From Tenebrio molitor (lineage: Eukaryota; Arthropoda; Insecta; Coleoptera; Tenebrionidae), in contig NC_091048.1 in NCBI RefSeq assembly GCF_963966145.1, positions 7,874,001 to 7,938,000 of the forward strand: DNA of 64,000 bases. Direction: 5' to 3'. The notes beneath the pieces are model-generated. The model ran no database searches, was not told the origin of the DNA, and worked only from the letters and a program-made list of their open reading frames with translations. Shown in pieces: positions 11,249 to 22,952 of this stretch. The stretch's first letter is position 1; each line of letters opens with the position of its first letter. The position numbers were made by a program, and so were the translations under genes.

Positions 11249-12465
11249 CAATTTTTTCTTCATCAATTCTTCTTTTAATAATTGACACATAACTGGACAC
11301 CCTTCTACCAACGACTGCATTTAGGATAATACACCAAAATTGAATGGTTTAAAAAAAAGTCTATTCGACTGACAGTCATTTTTGAAAAATGTATATTATG
11401 AAACAATCAATAGACACTAAAAACACTGTAAAAATAAGTTATAGTTTTGACAAATAAGAAATATAAATAAACAGAAAACGCTAGCTGAATTGTTTGTGGC
11501 AGTTACCAGCTCCCTGCTGACCCTAAATAATGGAGCTGAAACTAATCAAGAACTTGAGAAGAGAAGAATGTATAACAAATTGCCTAAATAACATTTTTAT
11601 TAATTCAAATAATTAGATATGAGAAATATGACTTTAAAAAATCTTTACATCCTTCTCTAAAATTCAGCTTCTTAGAATAATTACGAACAGAGAAAAATAT
11701 CCCTTCGTTTTTCTTAAAAAACCAAATTGCCAATATGGTGTAGACTCAAGCTATCATTCAAAGATAAAAATAAGGTCAAAGCAATATGGGTGTACTGTCT
11801 AGTTTAACCGTAAATAGGTCTTTGACCTGTAGTATCCAACAGGACAGTGCGATAATGATTTTATTCCAAATCCAATTATAACATTGTTTTTCTACTCCTA
11901 ATATTAAATATGCCACTTAAACAAACATATAATGTAGTAAATTACCTAGTATTTTTGGTTGCTATACACAATTGTACGAGAATATTTTTCCCGCACTGTT
12001 GGTTATGCCAACCAATGTGCAAATGAAAATAACGACATCGAGAATGCTGTTGCCTAGTGGTTGGCTAAGCAATGGTAAAGATCGCTAAACGGACTTCCGT
12101 TATTTTTCCACAGTTTTATGTTTGAAGCTATGGTGACTATATTTTTTGTTAAATATTAACGTTATCTCATGGGGCGACGGTCTCAGTTTTTTGAAAAATC
12201 GTTTCATTCTTAAAAAAAATTGATAACGTTTTTCACCAACTTCCGTTATTTTTGCTCAGCTTTTCACTTTGAGCGGATCTAAAAAGTGCATTGGATTCAG
12301 AACGTATCTCATGCTCCATGGGACTGCCTGTCTCAGTTTCTGAAAAAACACATTTTACTGGAAGGAAAAAAATAAATAAACGTTCCAACAAAACGTGTAA
12401 AATTCGGTTATTAGGCAGACCACTAGGTATACTCATACTTCTAAACTACCTGCTAATTGATATAA
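11249..12465 (+). repeat. Tandem duplication, unit 2
   Basis: Second copy of the 8438-9575 unit. It has a short extra stretch (GGTGTAGACTCAAGC, about 11740) and an unrelated 0.35-kb segment (11889-12239) where unit 1 has a hairpin element. The block 12240-12465 matches 9360-9575 with few differences. Confidence 0.85.
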
Positions 12466-12730
12466 TACAGAACAACGTTCATCTGTCATAATTATTTTTA
12501 AACGTCATAATTTCTGAGTCTACACTTTTTTATACTAAAAAGGAGTAATAAATGAATTCATTTTGATACTGAAAATTTGTACGTTGTAAAAAAGTACAAT
12601 ATGCAACGAGCAAGAATTGGTTATTTTGGCACTCGTATGATTCACATTTATTGTCTGCGTAGTGCGTACTCATGGTGTTCATAAAGCGAATGGGTAGTAT
12701 ACATAAGAATAAGCATTTGCTTATACTATA

Positions 12731-13220
12731 CAGGGTGATTCTGAAATAAGTTTGGAAAAAAACCGGTAATTGGTGGTGATGAGAAGAAGTCATTGACAAA
12801 AAATGTTTCTTATAAAAGTTTTTTCGTTTTCGAGATACAAATGATTGAAAATTTGGTCAAAATTGCTAGTACGCTGCTGAGTTAAAGGTGTACCTGATTA
12901 TCTTGATAGTTTAGCAACAATAATAATCAAAGGTGCCCGTCGGTCACAAACGCAAGCTTACTCCTCTCGATCATTTCCATAGAAACATTTACAAAGCAGT
13001 GTGCTTGCACCTACGACTTTATTATGGAGTTGATTAACAATGGTTGCTAATGAAGTGAACAAATTCGGACAAATTTTCCCTATTCATAGGCGTTGGAAAT
13101 ACAAAGATAAAGAGTAATTTCAATCCTTTTGATTTCACCTGCAAAAGTCATTTACGCAGAATTATTTTGTGTCAAGGATACTCCACATTTTTTTTCCAAA
13201 CTTATTTCAGAATCACCCTG
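12731..13220. mobile_element. 490-bp TA-flanked MITE, intact copy
   Basis: TIRs start CAGGGTGATTCTGAAATAAG and close with its complement at 13220, flanked by TA on both sides (Tc1/mariner target). A second copy at 46022-49851, minus its insert, is also 490 bp and lies in the opposite orientation. Non-coding. Confidence 0.92.
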
Positions 13221-13479
13221 TATATTTGTCTTTTTCTATCTAATAGAGTCCATGTATTTCTATCGTTCACTAATACAAGTAAAAGCATTTGCTAATGGTT
13301 TATGCATATGACCCAATGACCATTCGTGATACCACCACAAAAATATTCGACAATCCATGACTACTCGTTGTATTATAACTGATTGGTTGCGTAAATTATT
13401 ATCGTAATTTAAAGTAAAAAAATCCTCACAAATGATTAAATTTAAACCCCGCAACAAATTTCGTCTATTCACTAATTAA

Positions 13480-13785
13480 TTCATTAAGAATTTTAATTAT
13501 TGAACTAAAAATAAATAAATTATATTATAACATAATTACATAAAAATCTTTGTTTTATAATACAAAAATTTCCGATAATATTGCGGAATCTGGAAAAGTG
13601 CCCCGAATGCTTGCAGCGTTTCCACGTTGAATGGCAAGGGAAATCCTCTCGAAAAGGAATTTCTTTGATTTTGAATCGCCTGATTCCGCGATAAGTCGGT
13701 TTCCGATGACATTAATGAAATCGATGGCTTCTTTGCACCAAGGGCCTAAGGTTTCAAATGCTAAACCTTTAAACACGTAGTTTAA
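13480..13785 (-). pseudogene. 3' end of an RLE-type LINE
   Basis: The minus strand reads GLAFETLGPW, then ESGDSKSKKFLFERISLAIQ and RGNAASI, the C-terminal region that follows the restriction-like endonuclease in the element at 46091-49421. The copy is cut upstream at about 13785, consistent with 5' truncation during target-primed reverse transcription. The 3' tail at 13480-13555 is A/T-rich, not pure poly(A). Same region as the plus-strand copy ending near 59475, to which it is more similar (CK/Q-A-IDFINVIGN). Confidence 0.75.
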
Positions 13786-14050
13786 TTAATTTTAATTAAT
13801 TGATTCAATGAAAATTTTATTGAAAGGTGACAAAAAAAAACAACAATAAACAACGAAAACTGCAAAGTGACACGTGTAAGTTGTCAAATGTCAATATGTA
13901 TACAAATCCAGAAGAGGCGGCAAGTCTATGCGTCTTTACCCTAACCGTTTTCCTAACAGGGAAGTTCCAGAACCTTTGACATTGTTATTGTTTTCCACGG
14001 CGCGCTTGAGTTTTTTTAATAATAAAACATCGTAACATGTAACGTAATAT
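13786..14050. other. Intergenic, nothing recognised
   Basis: AT-rich spacer between the LINE fragment and the next MITE. Confidence 0.5.
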
Positions 14051-14437
14051 AGTGTGGAATAAAATGATTTACATCTAGTTACCTTTGCATTACCCTTGTA
14101 AAAATACGAAATGCCGCTCTACAAAAAAAAAAGAAAGCCTAACCTCAAAATATTCCAAAATTCCAAATGTGATTTACTGCGAAGGGATGATATGAATGCA
14201 AAGTAGAGATTGAAATTAAAAAGGAGCTAACAAAAGCAAGTCACAGCTAGTGTTGAAAGTGGCCACCAACGTTTGTTAATTCAATTTAGTAAATTGTAAC
14301 AATTGTCAATTCGATTGATGACATTTATTGACAGAACTAATAGTTCGGCACTTCAAAAAAAAGTAGAGCGGTACAGGAAAATTTACATGTGCAAAAATTC
14401 CAAAGGTAACTAGATGTAAATCATTTTATTCCACACT
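14051..14437. mobile_element. 387-bp MITE with perfect 37-bp TIRs
   Basis: 14051-14087 and 14401-14437 are exact reverse complements starting AGTGTGGAATAAAATGATTT. Inside are inverted GTAGAGCGG motifs. The perfect TIRs suggest a recent insertion. Non-coding. Confidence 0.9.
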
Positions 14438-14879
14438 GTAATTTTTTATTTATTTTCTTGAATTTTTATTGTACAAAAATCAACGTGTTAGACATCATTG
14501 AAATCAGAAAAAAATTCTCTACCAGAATAAAAATAAATATGGAAATATGTTTCCGTTTAAAAAAACAAAGTAACACTTATTTGACATAACAGTTAATGTT
14601 GGAAAAATAAAAAATAAATCCGTTTTGTAGTGTTTTTTTAAACATTGTATGGCTTCTTTTGTTTATTAAAATCGGACGATAAATAACGAAGCTACGGCGT
14701 TCTTTAAGAAACAGTCTGTATATTTATGTATTTTTGTCTTTTTGATGAAATGTTTTGAACACCATTCAACCTTTGTAGCAAACTTCGTATCCCACCTCCA
14801 CCCGGCGGCACGGCAATTTTGCCGGAGTACATACACTATTACGGATAATACTATCAAGTAATAGTGCAGTGCTTATCAA
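14438..14879. other. Intergenic, nothing recognised
   Basis: AT-rich; the small open frame at 14666-14857 has no recognisable motif. Confidence 0.5.
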
Positions 14880-16880
14880 CATAATTACCGGCGTCTCGCC
14901 TCCACATTTTGACTTTTTTGTGTTTTATGTTCTGTGTCAATGTTAAGGAATTTCCTCACGATGTGACATGAGTATAATAATATACCTTTTTGAATTTCAA
15001 CCACCAATGTGTTCTCTAAGTCCAAAATTTTTAAATTTTTAAAAAGAGATTGCGGTACTATTCCTGTTGCTGAAATTATAAATGGTAAAATCGAAATTTT
15101 TTCTAAACACCAAAGATTTCTCAGCAACGGATAGTTCTAAATATTTATTAATTTTTGTATTATATGTCTGTGTTATATTGTGTGAATTTGGAACAGCTAT
15201 ATCTAAAAGATATGCTTGCTTTTGTTGTTTATTTAAAATAATAATGTCTGGTCTGTTATGCTGAATGTGAATGTCGGTTAAAACTGTACGATCAAAATAT
15301 AATTTGTAGGTAATTGTCATTTTCCAAACAACTTTCGGGTTTATAAATATAATGTGGTTGTGTATCCTTTAATAAGTTGAATTTAACTGCTAAATTCATG
15401 TGTATAATTTTTGCGAATATATCATGACGTTTTTTATATTCGCTTTGAGCCAAAACGGTGCAAGAAGAAATGATGTGTTCAATGGTTTCCCCTTCAGTTC
15501 CGCAAATCCTACATTTATCAATGATCGATTGTAAACCGCATATGTGTTTTTTATAATTTCTTGTATTTATAGCACGATCTTGTATTGCAAATATAAAACC
15601 CTCAGTCTCAGGATGAATATTTGATTTTTTAAGCCATGCATGAGAAGCTTGAATATTAATTTCTGGTTGTTCTAGTTCTTTAAAATATCTCCCATGTAAA
15701 GACTTTTGTTTTATATTTGCTATAGTGTCAGGTATATTGGGCTCAACAATATCTGAAATTATTTTATCGCTTAAATTTAAAGGTGTGTAACCTTTATCCG
15801 CTGAAACCAAAGCATTAAAAAAAGTGTTATCACGAGCTCTATTGAGAAAATAACACGACTATTTCTGTGTTTCACTTCACGCACTGTATTTTATTAGTTA
15901 CCTAGCAACATGGTCACTGCATTGAAACTTCAGAGTTCCTTCAAAAATTTGAATTTTTAATTTCAATTTTTTGAATCAATTATAGAAAAAATATTGTTTA
16001 TATTTCGTGCGTGAAGATGTTTTTGTGCATTCAAAGGCTTATACTGCCTCGACCTTCGTCTCGGCGTAAAAGACCTTTTCATGCACAAAAAACACTCTCT
16101 TCACGCACTTAATATAAAAATAACTATTTAGTGAAGCAATTTGATTGTGTTGTAGAATTTCTAGATTTGAAAAACCCCTACCACCATTTTCGCGTGGTAA
16201 ATTAAATCTTTCAATAGCAGATTTGGGGTGATGTTTACAAAATTTTGTAAAGAGAACTCTAGTTTGAATATTTATATTCTGTAAACTAGTTTTGGACCAT
16301 TTTATAACACCAAAAGAATAGGTCAACAATGGAACAGCATATGTATTAACTGCTTTAATTAAATTATTACCGTTTAATTTTGATTTTAAAATAGATTTAA
16401 TTCTTAAATAAAATTGTTTTTCTAAATTTTCTTTTATAATTGAATGTTGAATATGATTTGATTGATTAATACCTAAATATTTATAAAATTCTCCTTTATT
16501 TAAATTTTTAATGATTTCTCCTTCTTTAGTTATATATTCTAAATTTTCGTAATGATTGATCATATTGATTGCGTTTTACACTTATCAATACCAAAACTCA
16601 TGCCAATATCATTTGAGAAATTTTCAGTTATTGTTAGTAAAGATAAAATGTGATTCTTTTTTGATGCATAAAGTTTTATGTCATCCATATAAAGAAGGTG
16701 ATTTAATTTGGATAGTGTGGTATTATTAAGTCTAATATTGAAACCATATCCAGTGCTATTTAATAGATTTGTCAAAGGATTAATGGCTAGACAAAACCAT
16801 AAAGGACTTAAAGAATCTCCTTGATAAATTCCCCGTTTAATTTGAATAGGCTCGGATTTTAATTTAGTATTGTTATTATT
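14880..16880 (-). pseudogene. R4/Dong/NeSL-like LINE (RLE type), broken
   Basis: Read on the minus strand from 16.88 kb: reverse transcriptase with QGDSLSPLWFCLA and YMDDIKLYA (catalytic YMDD at 16680-16691), a thumb region (GFGVIKWSK-like and RFNLPRENGGRGF at about 16.2-16.3 kb), a CCHC knuckle C-x2-C-x7-H-x4-C at about 15.46-15.52 kb, and a restriction-like endonuclease with RPD...LLDIAVP at about 15.2 kb. This order defines LINEs that use a restriction-like rather than an APE endonuclease. The 5' half of the RT is missing, several frameshifts occur, and a hairpin unit (about 15845-16120) splits the thumb region. Dead copy. Exact clade assignment needs a phylogeny. Confidence 0.8.
15845..16120. 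repeat. Hairpin-plus-body unit inserted in the R4-like LINE
   Basis: Hairpin 16001-16115 has arms TTCGTGCGTGAAG / CTTCACGCAC and TTTTTGTGCAT / ATGCACAAAA around the apex CCTCGACCTTCGTCTCGG. An extra partial arm (TTCACTTCACGCAC) occurs at about 15865, beyond a body of about 130 bp. It interrupts LINE protein sequence that resumes on both sides. Confidence 0.7.
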
Positions 16881-17817
16881 ATTATTATTAGTATGGTCAA
16901 AATTATTAAAGAACTAATTAGTTCTTCGCTTTTGTACACTTTGCAATAATATATTGGTAAATACCTACAAATCATTTTTCGTTCACTTTCCCATTAAGCA
17001 GACCGTGTAAAAATATAATTAATAAATAATTGTTGTTGTTAACTCTCTTATCTTATTGTTACTACTACGGCTACTACTGTTCAGAACTGACCACTTCATT
17101 ATAAGCACACATTAACGACAACATGACACTGATGCCCTCAAAATAAATATTATTTATACTTAATTCATTAATTATTTTAATAATAAATGATATTAACGTC
17201 CAATTTTAGTGAAAATGGAATTTTATGTAACATGTCACAAAAAAATTATCTTCTGTATTTAACTAATTAATACAGGAAAAAACTTATAATGACTCGTTAA
17301 AATGATGTATTAAATTAAAAGATAAATCAGGACTGATAAGTCTAAGTTATGGAAAACCTCCAGTGTCTGTGAAAATCTGCATATCATATTGTAAAAAAAT
17401 ACACTACATGCTTGCATGTACACCAGTTACAAAAAATTTTCTCTTTCGTCAGTGGAAAACTATTCTGTTTACATATTTGTCAAAAACGATCTTCTGATTT
17501 ACGGCAGACTTTGTTGAATATTTATGATGCATTTATTGTAAGAATTTATCGCAGACATTGTTTTATTTTTTTTAATCAAGTCGGAATGAAGAGATTTACT
17601 GAAGAAAACAATATTATTATAATTCAGTCAAAAAATTTCCTCCATAATACTGTAACATTGTTGTGTGTTAACTAGCCAAATGATAACAAAGAATTTAAAA
17701 ATCGTCTTTGTACGAGAAATTGAATGAAACAAGAACTAATATTAATCGTTGCTGACACAATATTTTGGATAAATCACATCTCCAAAAGTTGTACATATTT
17801 TGTTATTTCAAGTTATA
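16881..17817. other. Intergenic, nothing recognised
   Basis: Begins with a (TTA)n microsatellite at about 16875-16892 that may mark the LINE truncation. The 87-codon frame at 17412-17675 has no recognisable motif. Confidence 0.5.
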
Positions 17818-18538
17818 CAGAGTGTCCCCAAAAAAAAAGACGAGTCCATAACTCCCTTATTTATCGGAGGATTTTAATTATATATACACCAAATTAAATG
17901 GTTTTTAATAGGCTACAAAACGGCTTAATAAATTGACGTATAGTTCCAAGGGCTTCAAGACTAAACTGTCAAAATATTTTTTTTCAAATGGGATTACATA
18001 CTTTTTTTTAGTAATTCTGATAGAGATTTTAAAAACAACAATGTATCACAAGTATAACTTGACATAAAAAAAATAACACTAACTTTTGAAACAAATGACG
18101 AGCACCAAGCGAAAAGCTATCAAAATGCATTGCGTTACAATGTAATAACCAAATTAAGGTAGCTAGAAAAACAAATGACAAATAATAATATGTGGGATTG
18201 CGCAGATATGCCCCCAATGTTTAGCGCAAAATGGAACACAGACGATAGTAGCGTTTTTTTACCTTTTTTTTGTGAATTTTTGGTATTTAAGTGTATACTT
18301 GTGATACACTGTTATTTTCAGAATAAAAATCTCTATCAGAATTACTAAAAAAAAAATATGTAATCCCATTTGAAAATTTTTTTTTGACAGTTTACCCTTG
18401 AAGTCCATGGGGCTATACTTGAATTTATTAGGCCATTTTGTAGCCTATTAACAATCATTTAATTTGGTGTACAGATAATTAAAATCTTCCGATAAATAAC
18501 GGAGTTATGGACTCGTCTTCTTTTTTGGGGACACCCTG
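17818..18538. mobile_element. 721-bp long-TIR MITE, copy 1
   Basis: Ends CAGAGTGTCCCCAAAAAA and its complement, flanked by TA. The inverted similarity continues inward for well over 150 bp, so single strands would form one large hairpin. Copy 2 is at 35299-36026 and a partial copy at 31400-31725. Non-coding; the TA target suggests Tc1/mariner mobilisation. Confidence 0.92.
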
Positions 18539-18998
18539 TATAACGAACAACACCTATAATTAATTTTTTGTAATTTGCCCTTTTAAGCCGTTTTTAAACA
18601 AAAATGTTTACTTTCCTCGATTTAGGGATTTTTGTGGCGGTTGGTAATGTCTTAATTTTAAAAGTGAAAATTTGATCAAGTCTTCAAAGTCGCCTTTTGT
18701 TTTATCCAAATTCTGTCACAAAACAAGAATATGGAAGATGATCTTTCATGTACGCCCGCTGAAATACGTGAAATTGCCAAAAATACGGTCGCGAATTTGT
18801 TGCCTGATAAATCCTGATAAATAATTCTTTGCACATTTTGTAATTTAAACTGACACGCATGACGGATCAAGCTTTGCCAACCTAAAAATTTTCGTAAAAT
18901 GTTCCGTGAAATAATGGTTATAAGGACATCCCAGATGATGACATCGCGTTCGTTAATATGTCTATTAGAGAATCAAAATGGAGGCAAATTACAAAAAA
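18539..18998. other. Intergenic, nothing recognised
   Basis: AT-rich; the 64-codon minus-strand frame at 18676-18870 has no recognisable motif. Confidence 0.5.
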
Positions 18999-19133
18999 TA
19001 GTATAAAAAACTCGTTTCATAAGACCTTGAAGCACTCATTCTTTAAAATAACTCGTGGCTACGCCACTCGTTTTTTAATCTTGAATTCGTGTTTCAAGAC
19101 TGGTCTTATGAAACTTGTCTTTTAATATACTAT
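18999..19133. repeat. Hairpin element bounded by ATAGTAT / ATACTAT
   Basis: Arms AAAACTCGTTTCATAAGAC and GTCTTATGAAACTTGTCTTTT enclose an apex with ACTCGTGGCTACGCCACTCG. The terminal ATAGTAT / ATACTAT is shared with hairpins at 52.0, 55.5 and 60.8 kb whose arms differ. Confidence 0.85.
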
Positions 19134-19329
19134 AATTTCTCAATCATTTACAACACAAAAAAAACTTTTTTGCTCGACACTGTCAGAATTTGAGAATTTT
19201 CTCCTGTGTGAACGGATTTTAGTAAATGTAACAACAACTTCTCAAAACGAAATGACAAGCTAATTTTAAAGATTTTAAGCGATTGGGAGCCTTTAAGGGC
19301 CTCGTCAAACAAACAAACGTTGTATTCAA

Positions 19330-19530
19330 CTCGTTCGTGTGTAAATTGGGCCTTTTTTGGCATGAGTGGGCCAGTTTAAAACGCGAGTAACCCGTGGGCC
19401 CACTAATGCCAAAAAAGGCCCAATTTACACACGAACTCGTGGGCCTTTAAAACACTCGTTTCACTCGCGTTTTAAACTGGTCCACTCATTCCAAAAAAGC
19501 CCCAATTTACACATGAACTCGTTAAATAAA
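19330..19530. repeat. Long palindrome plus partial repeat unit
   Basis: Arms 19330-19372 and 19397-19439 (43 bp, few mismatches, core GGGCCTTTTTTGGCAT) form a hairpin. The segment up to 19530 repeats the arm motifs a third time and is closely matched by 20500-20595. Confidence 0.85.
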
Positions 19531-19809
19531 CTACTATTTTTAGAACTTGTTATTGTAATACGAGTATGTATATTATGTATAATAACGTGAAAATATTTAG
19601 TAACTGGCTTAATTTTGTTTCCTAGATGGTAATCTTATCACAAGTTATTAACTTGGTTTAATTAACATGACCATAACATGATGGTTTATTTTTCCTTGTG
19701 AATCAATACAAACTAAATGATTATTTCTCCTTCTTCTTCCTTTTTTTGTCTAATTTTTAGTTCCATAGCTGACAAATATTATCAAGCATTTAAAGTATTT
19801 AAAAACTAT

Positions 19810-19975
19810 GGGCCGTATCACGACACCCTTATTAAATTTAATCATTTAATGGCGATGGCGACGCATTCATCTCTTTCTGGCACGTTATAATTGCATAAAT
19901 CTATATCGTTTTATGTTTATTTTAATCACAACTCTAGTTATCGGCAACTTTAATAACGGTGTCGCGATACGGCCC
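19810..19975. mobile_element. 166-bp Harbinger-type MITE
   Basis: TIRs GGGCCGTATCACGACACC / GGTGTCGCGATACGGCCC are flanked on both sides by TAT, the 3-bp TWA target duplication typical of PIF/Harbinger elements. Non-coding. Confidence 0.85.
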
Positions 19976-20462
19976 TATGAGTTTATTTGTATTTGAGATT
20001 ACTAAACCAAAATTGGTTTTTTCTATTTTGCGTTTAGGATAAGTCTATTCTAGCACCCAAATGACGTCATTTGAGTGCTTTAATAGGTCGTTGGGGTGTT
20101 AGATTAGACTAGTAAAATTTACTGTATTGATGTTGGTCGCGTGAAGTGTCAACTGACAGACGTCAAAAAATAAATCTCGCAGAGAACGAAGCAAATTAAT
20201 AAATAACAATGAACAAAACGTTTAATTTTTGTTTTGTGCAGTTTGCCTAATTTGCGGCGGCGTTAGTGATAAACTTTCTTCAGCATTCATTTTCAAACAT
20301 CAAATGCGAAAATAAAAAAAAATCCGCGTTTTAAATTAATTTTTTTCACAGCCGGCTAAAATTATGCCACATAAAAAATGTCACCAACCACCGCAAAATT
20401 CCCTACATTTAAAATTTTTATTTTTTTATTTATAAAATGGTATAAAGCGGCAAAATAGAAAA
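19976..20462. other. Intergenic, nothing recognised
   Basis: Contains a short palindrome CAAATGACGTCATTTG at about 20060. The stretch TTCTATTTTGCGTTTAG (about 20020) recurs near 28257. Confidence 0.5.
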
Positions 20463-20595
20463 AATAGTATAAAAGATTCGTTGCAGAAGGTCCTTCGTGG
20501 GCCTTTAAAACTCTCGTTTCACTCGCGTTTTAAACTGGCCCACTCATGTCAAAAAAGCCCAATTTACACACAAACTCGTTAAATAAACTATGTAC
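20463..20595. repeat. Partial copy of the 19.3-19.5 kb hairpin family
   Basis: Starts with AATAGTATAAAAGATTCGTT and continues with GTGGGCCTTTAAAA...CGCGTTTTAAACTGG and CCCAATTTACACAC, matching 19440-19530. The matching far arm is missing. Confidence 0.75.
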
Positions 20596-20757
20596 TATTA
20601 ATTTTGTATTTTATAATGTTAACTACATCGCTTATCGAAACAACAAATCAAACAAGTCATTTTTTTTAAATGAAAATAAAAATATTGTGTCATTCTTTAC
20701 AGCAGACATTGTTTACTATAAATCAATAATGTTAAGTTATTATATCTTTATATTATA

Positions 20758-21233
20758 CAGGTGTCCCAAAAATGGCGTACTAACTACTTACTACCGTATC
20801 CAGGATGTTTAAATGTACACGAAAAAAATATGGAAAACATTTTTAGACAAAAAAATTAATTATTATTATTTTTATTATTAACGGTAATAAAATGTAAACA
20901 AAGATGTACTCGTACATCATTACCTTGCAGTGTTACCGTAGTGGATTTAAAATATTTTTTTCGATTTCCAAAGCTTCTAAATTCACTATTGTGCAGGATT
21001 AGATATTGGTAGTGAGTAATCTTGTACTTTGTGATAATATGTACGATTAGAGGTGGCTGTCATGACAATTTAATACATATATTTCAAAATAATTTTCCTG
21101 TTAAGTGCTACTTTCAAGGACCGCCAAATCAGCAATTAAGTCCAATAGAATTTTTTAAACATTTTTCTGACGTTTACGGTAGTCTCTTCTACACCGTAGT
21201 GCACCGTTAGTACGCCATTTTTGGGACACTCTG
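20758..21233. mobile_element. 476-bp TA-flanked MITE
   Basis: Ends CAGGTGTCCCAAAAATGGCG and CGCCATTTTTGGGACACTCTG, flanked by TA. Non-coding; it carries no transposase remnant that I can read. Confidence 0.9.
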
Positions 21234-22139
21234 TATCTTTATATTAATTATATCTGTTTCGTCTTGAATGATGATACATTTCATGGCGTTAGTTGTTTTA
21301 ATTATAATTTTATTACAAAGACTAATTTAAAAAAGCTACATGAAAGTTTTTGGTAATTGGTGGTTGTGACTTAGGTCAACAATCTACGGAACACAATGTA
21401 AAGAAAAAATGCCAAGACATTTGCGCGAAAGGGGCATTTTACATCACGTTGCTTAAAATTGTTTGCGAAGTGTCACTTGAAAACAAGCTGCCAAAAATTT
21501 TCTATTTCTGTCTTAATCGAAGCGATAGCTCATTTTATGATAAAAAAAAATACAAAAGTACAAAGTGCCACACCAAAAAATATCAGTAATGATACTATTA
21601 TCACCGTTAAAAAAATACTGCACACGATGAAGTGTTGAGTCGAGTCTAATGAAAATCACTCAAGAAATTTCATCAGCCTGCACTGGTGGCAATCGAAACC
21701 AGACGAATCTTATTATTTTTTTATGGTCATTAATCTGTTATAATTATCACAAGCATTCGGTTATTGACTCTAAGAGCGCTGATAAATGTTCCCGATTAAA
21801 AATGTGTCATGAAGTCATGGTAATTACATAATTAGATTAGATCTAACGTTTGCAGACGGAATGGGTTGCTAACCACGCGGTTAAGGCAATTGAAAATACA
21901 TATTTTGTTTAAGAGCAGGAAATCAAAGGAAAACGAAAAAATTTCTACATATTTTTTACACATGCAACAACAACTTATCAGTTTTGAAAGATGTAAATAA
22001 AATCCATATCTTTTTATTTTTGGATTTTTTTCATAATCACTCAATTAAATAATTGTAAAAATAGTATCGGATGCGTGATATTTTTCTGTCCAAAATTTTA
22101 CAAAAAATTCGTTTTGAGTGAAGTCGCTGCGCTAAAAAA
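21234..22139. other. Intergenic, nothing recognised
   Basis: AT-rich. The Lys-rich 79-codon frame at 21350-21589 and neighbours have no recognisable domain or splice context. Confidence 0.5.
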
Positions 22140-22490
22140 TAAATTCTCAAATATGTATTTTTTTTGCAAATCGTAATGAAAGTAACAACTTTTTTTAAGG
22201 AAAAATCGTAATGAAAGTAGCACTTTTTTTCATCATTTTATTCCATCCCCTTGGAGATTATTGCCAAAGCATACCTACTTTTTTTTATTTATTTTGCATA
22301 AATCCTTTTAGGCCAAATTTCTCAACTTAAACAATATCCAAAAAATTATTGGAACAACACGTTATGAAAGTCTTTTTTTCACTAATTTGCTTGATTAACT
22401 CGGGCTACGGCCTCGTTAATCAAACTGCAAATTCATGAAAAAAAGTATGATTTTCATAACTAGTTGCACCTACAAATAACTATTATGTTT
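22140..22490. repeat. Hairpin-plus-body repeat, copy B
   Basis: Order: body (CATTTTATTCCATCCCC...), left arm (ACACGTTATGAAAGTC...TTGATTAAC), apex TCGGGCTACGGCCTC, right arm (GTTAATCAAACTGCAAATTC...CATAACTAGTTG). Copy A (6718-7085) begins at the apex and ends with the left arm, so the two copies are cyclically permuted. Confidence 0.8.
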
Positions 22491-22896
22491 CCAATTTATT
22501 CTCTCATTACAAATGTAATTTTTCGTTAAGTATTTGTCCTACAATATAAAGTTAAAATAAGATAAAAGCAATGAAACACCATTAGTGGGGATAGAGTTTA
22601 AAAAAAATTAATAAAGCTAATTTTATATTTGTTTATCAATGAAATGTGCGACAGCCAAAACATGCGTTCACCTTCCGAAAAAATGCCCTTGCCATTAGTT
22701 GAAATTATTATTAGATAACTCTGTTAGACTTTTTAATTGTTGTTTATATCGTGAGGATGAGATACCACTTTGAACCTTCCTACAATTATTCCAAAGTGTT
22801 AAAAACAAGTTATTTGTACAACAATCGCTAATCAATTAATTACAATAAACAAGGGTAAATCACCTTTGACATGATGCAAAATGCGATTAAATCCCA
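22491..22896. other. Upstream region of the Gln-rich secreted protein gene
   Basis: About 400 bp free of recognised repeats precede the TATA box. It presumably contains the gene's regulatory sequence, but no binding site can be named with confidence. Confidence 0.5.
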
Positions 22897-22904
22897 TATA
22901 AAAG
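22897..22904 (+). promoter_or_regulatory. TATA box of the Gln-rich secreted protein gene
   Basis: TATAAAAG lies 56 bp before the start codon, which places transcription start near 22925-22930 and gives a short 5' UTR. A canonical TATA box fits a strongly, stage- or tissue-specifically expressed gene. Confidence 0.8.
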
Positions 22905-22952
22905 CACCACCGTCCCCGGCATAGTCACACCAAACTCAGCCAACAAGTCAAG

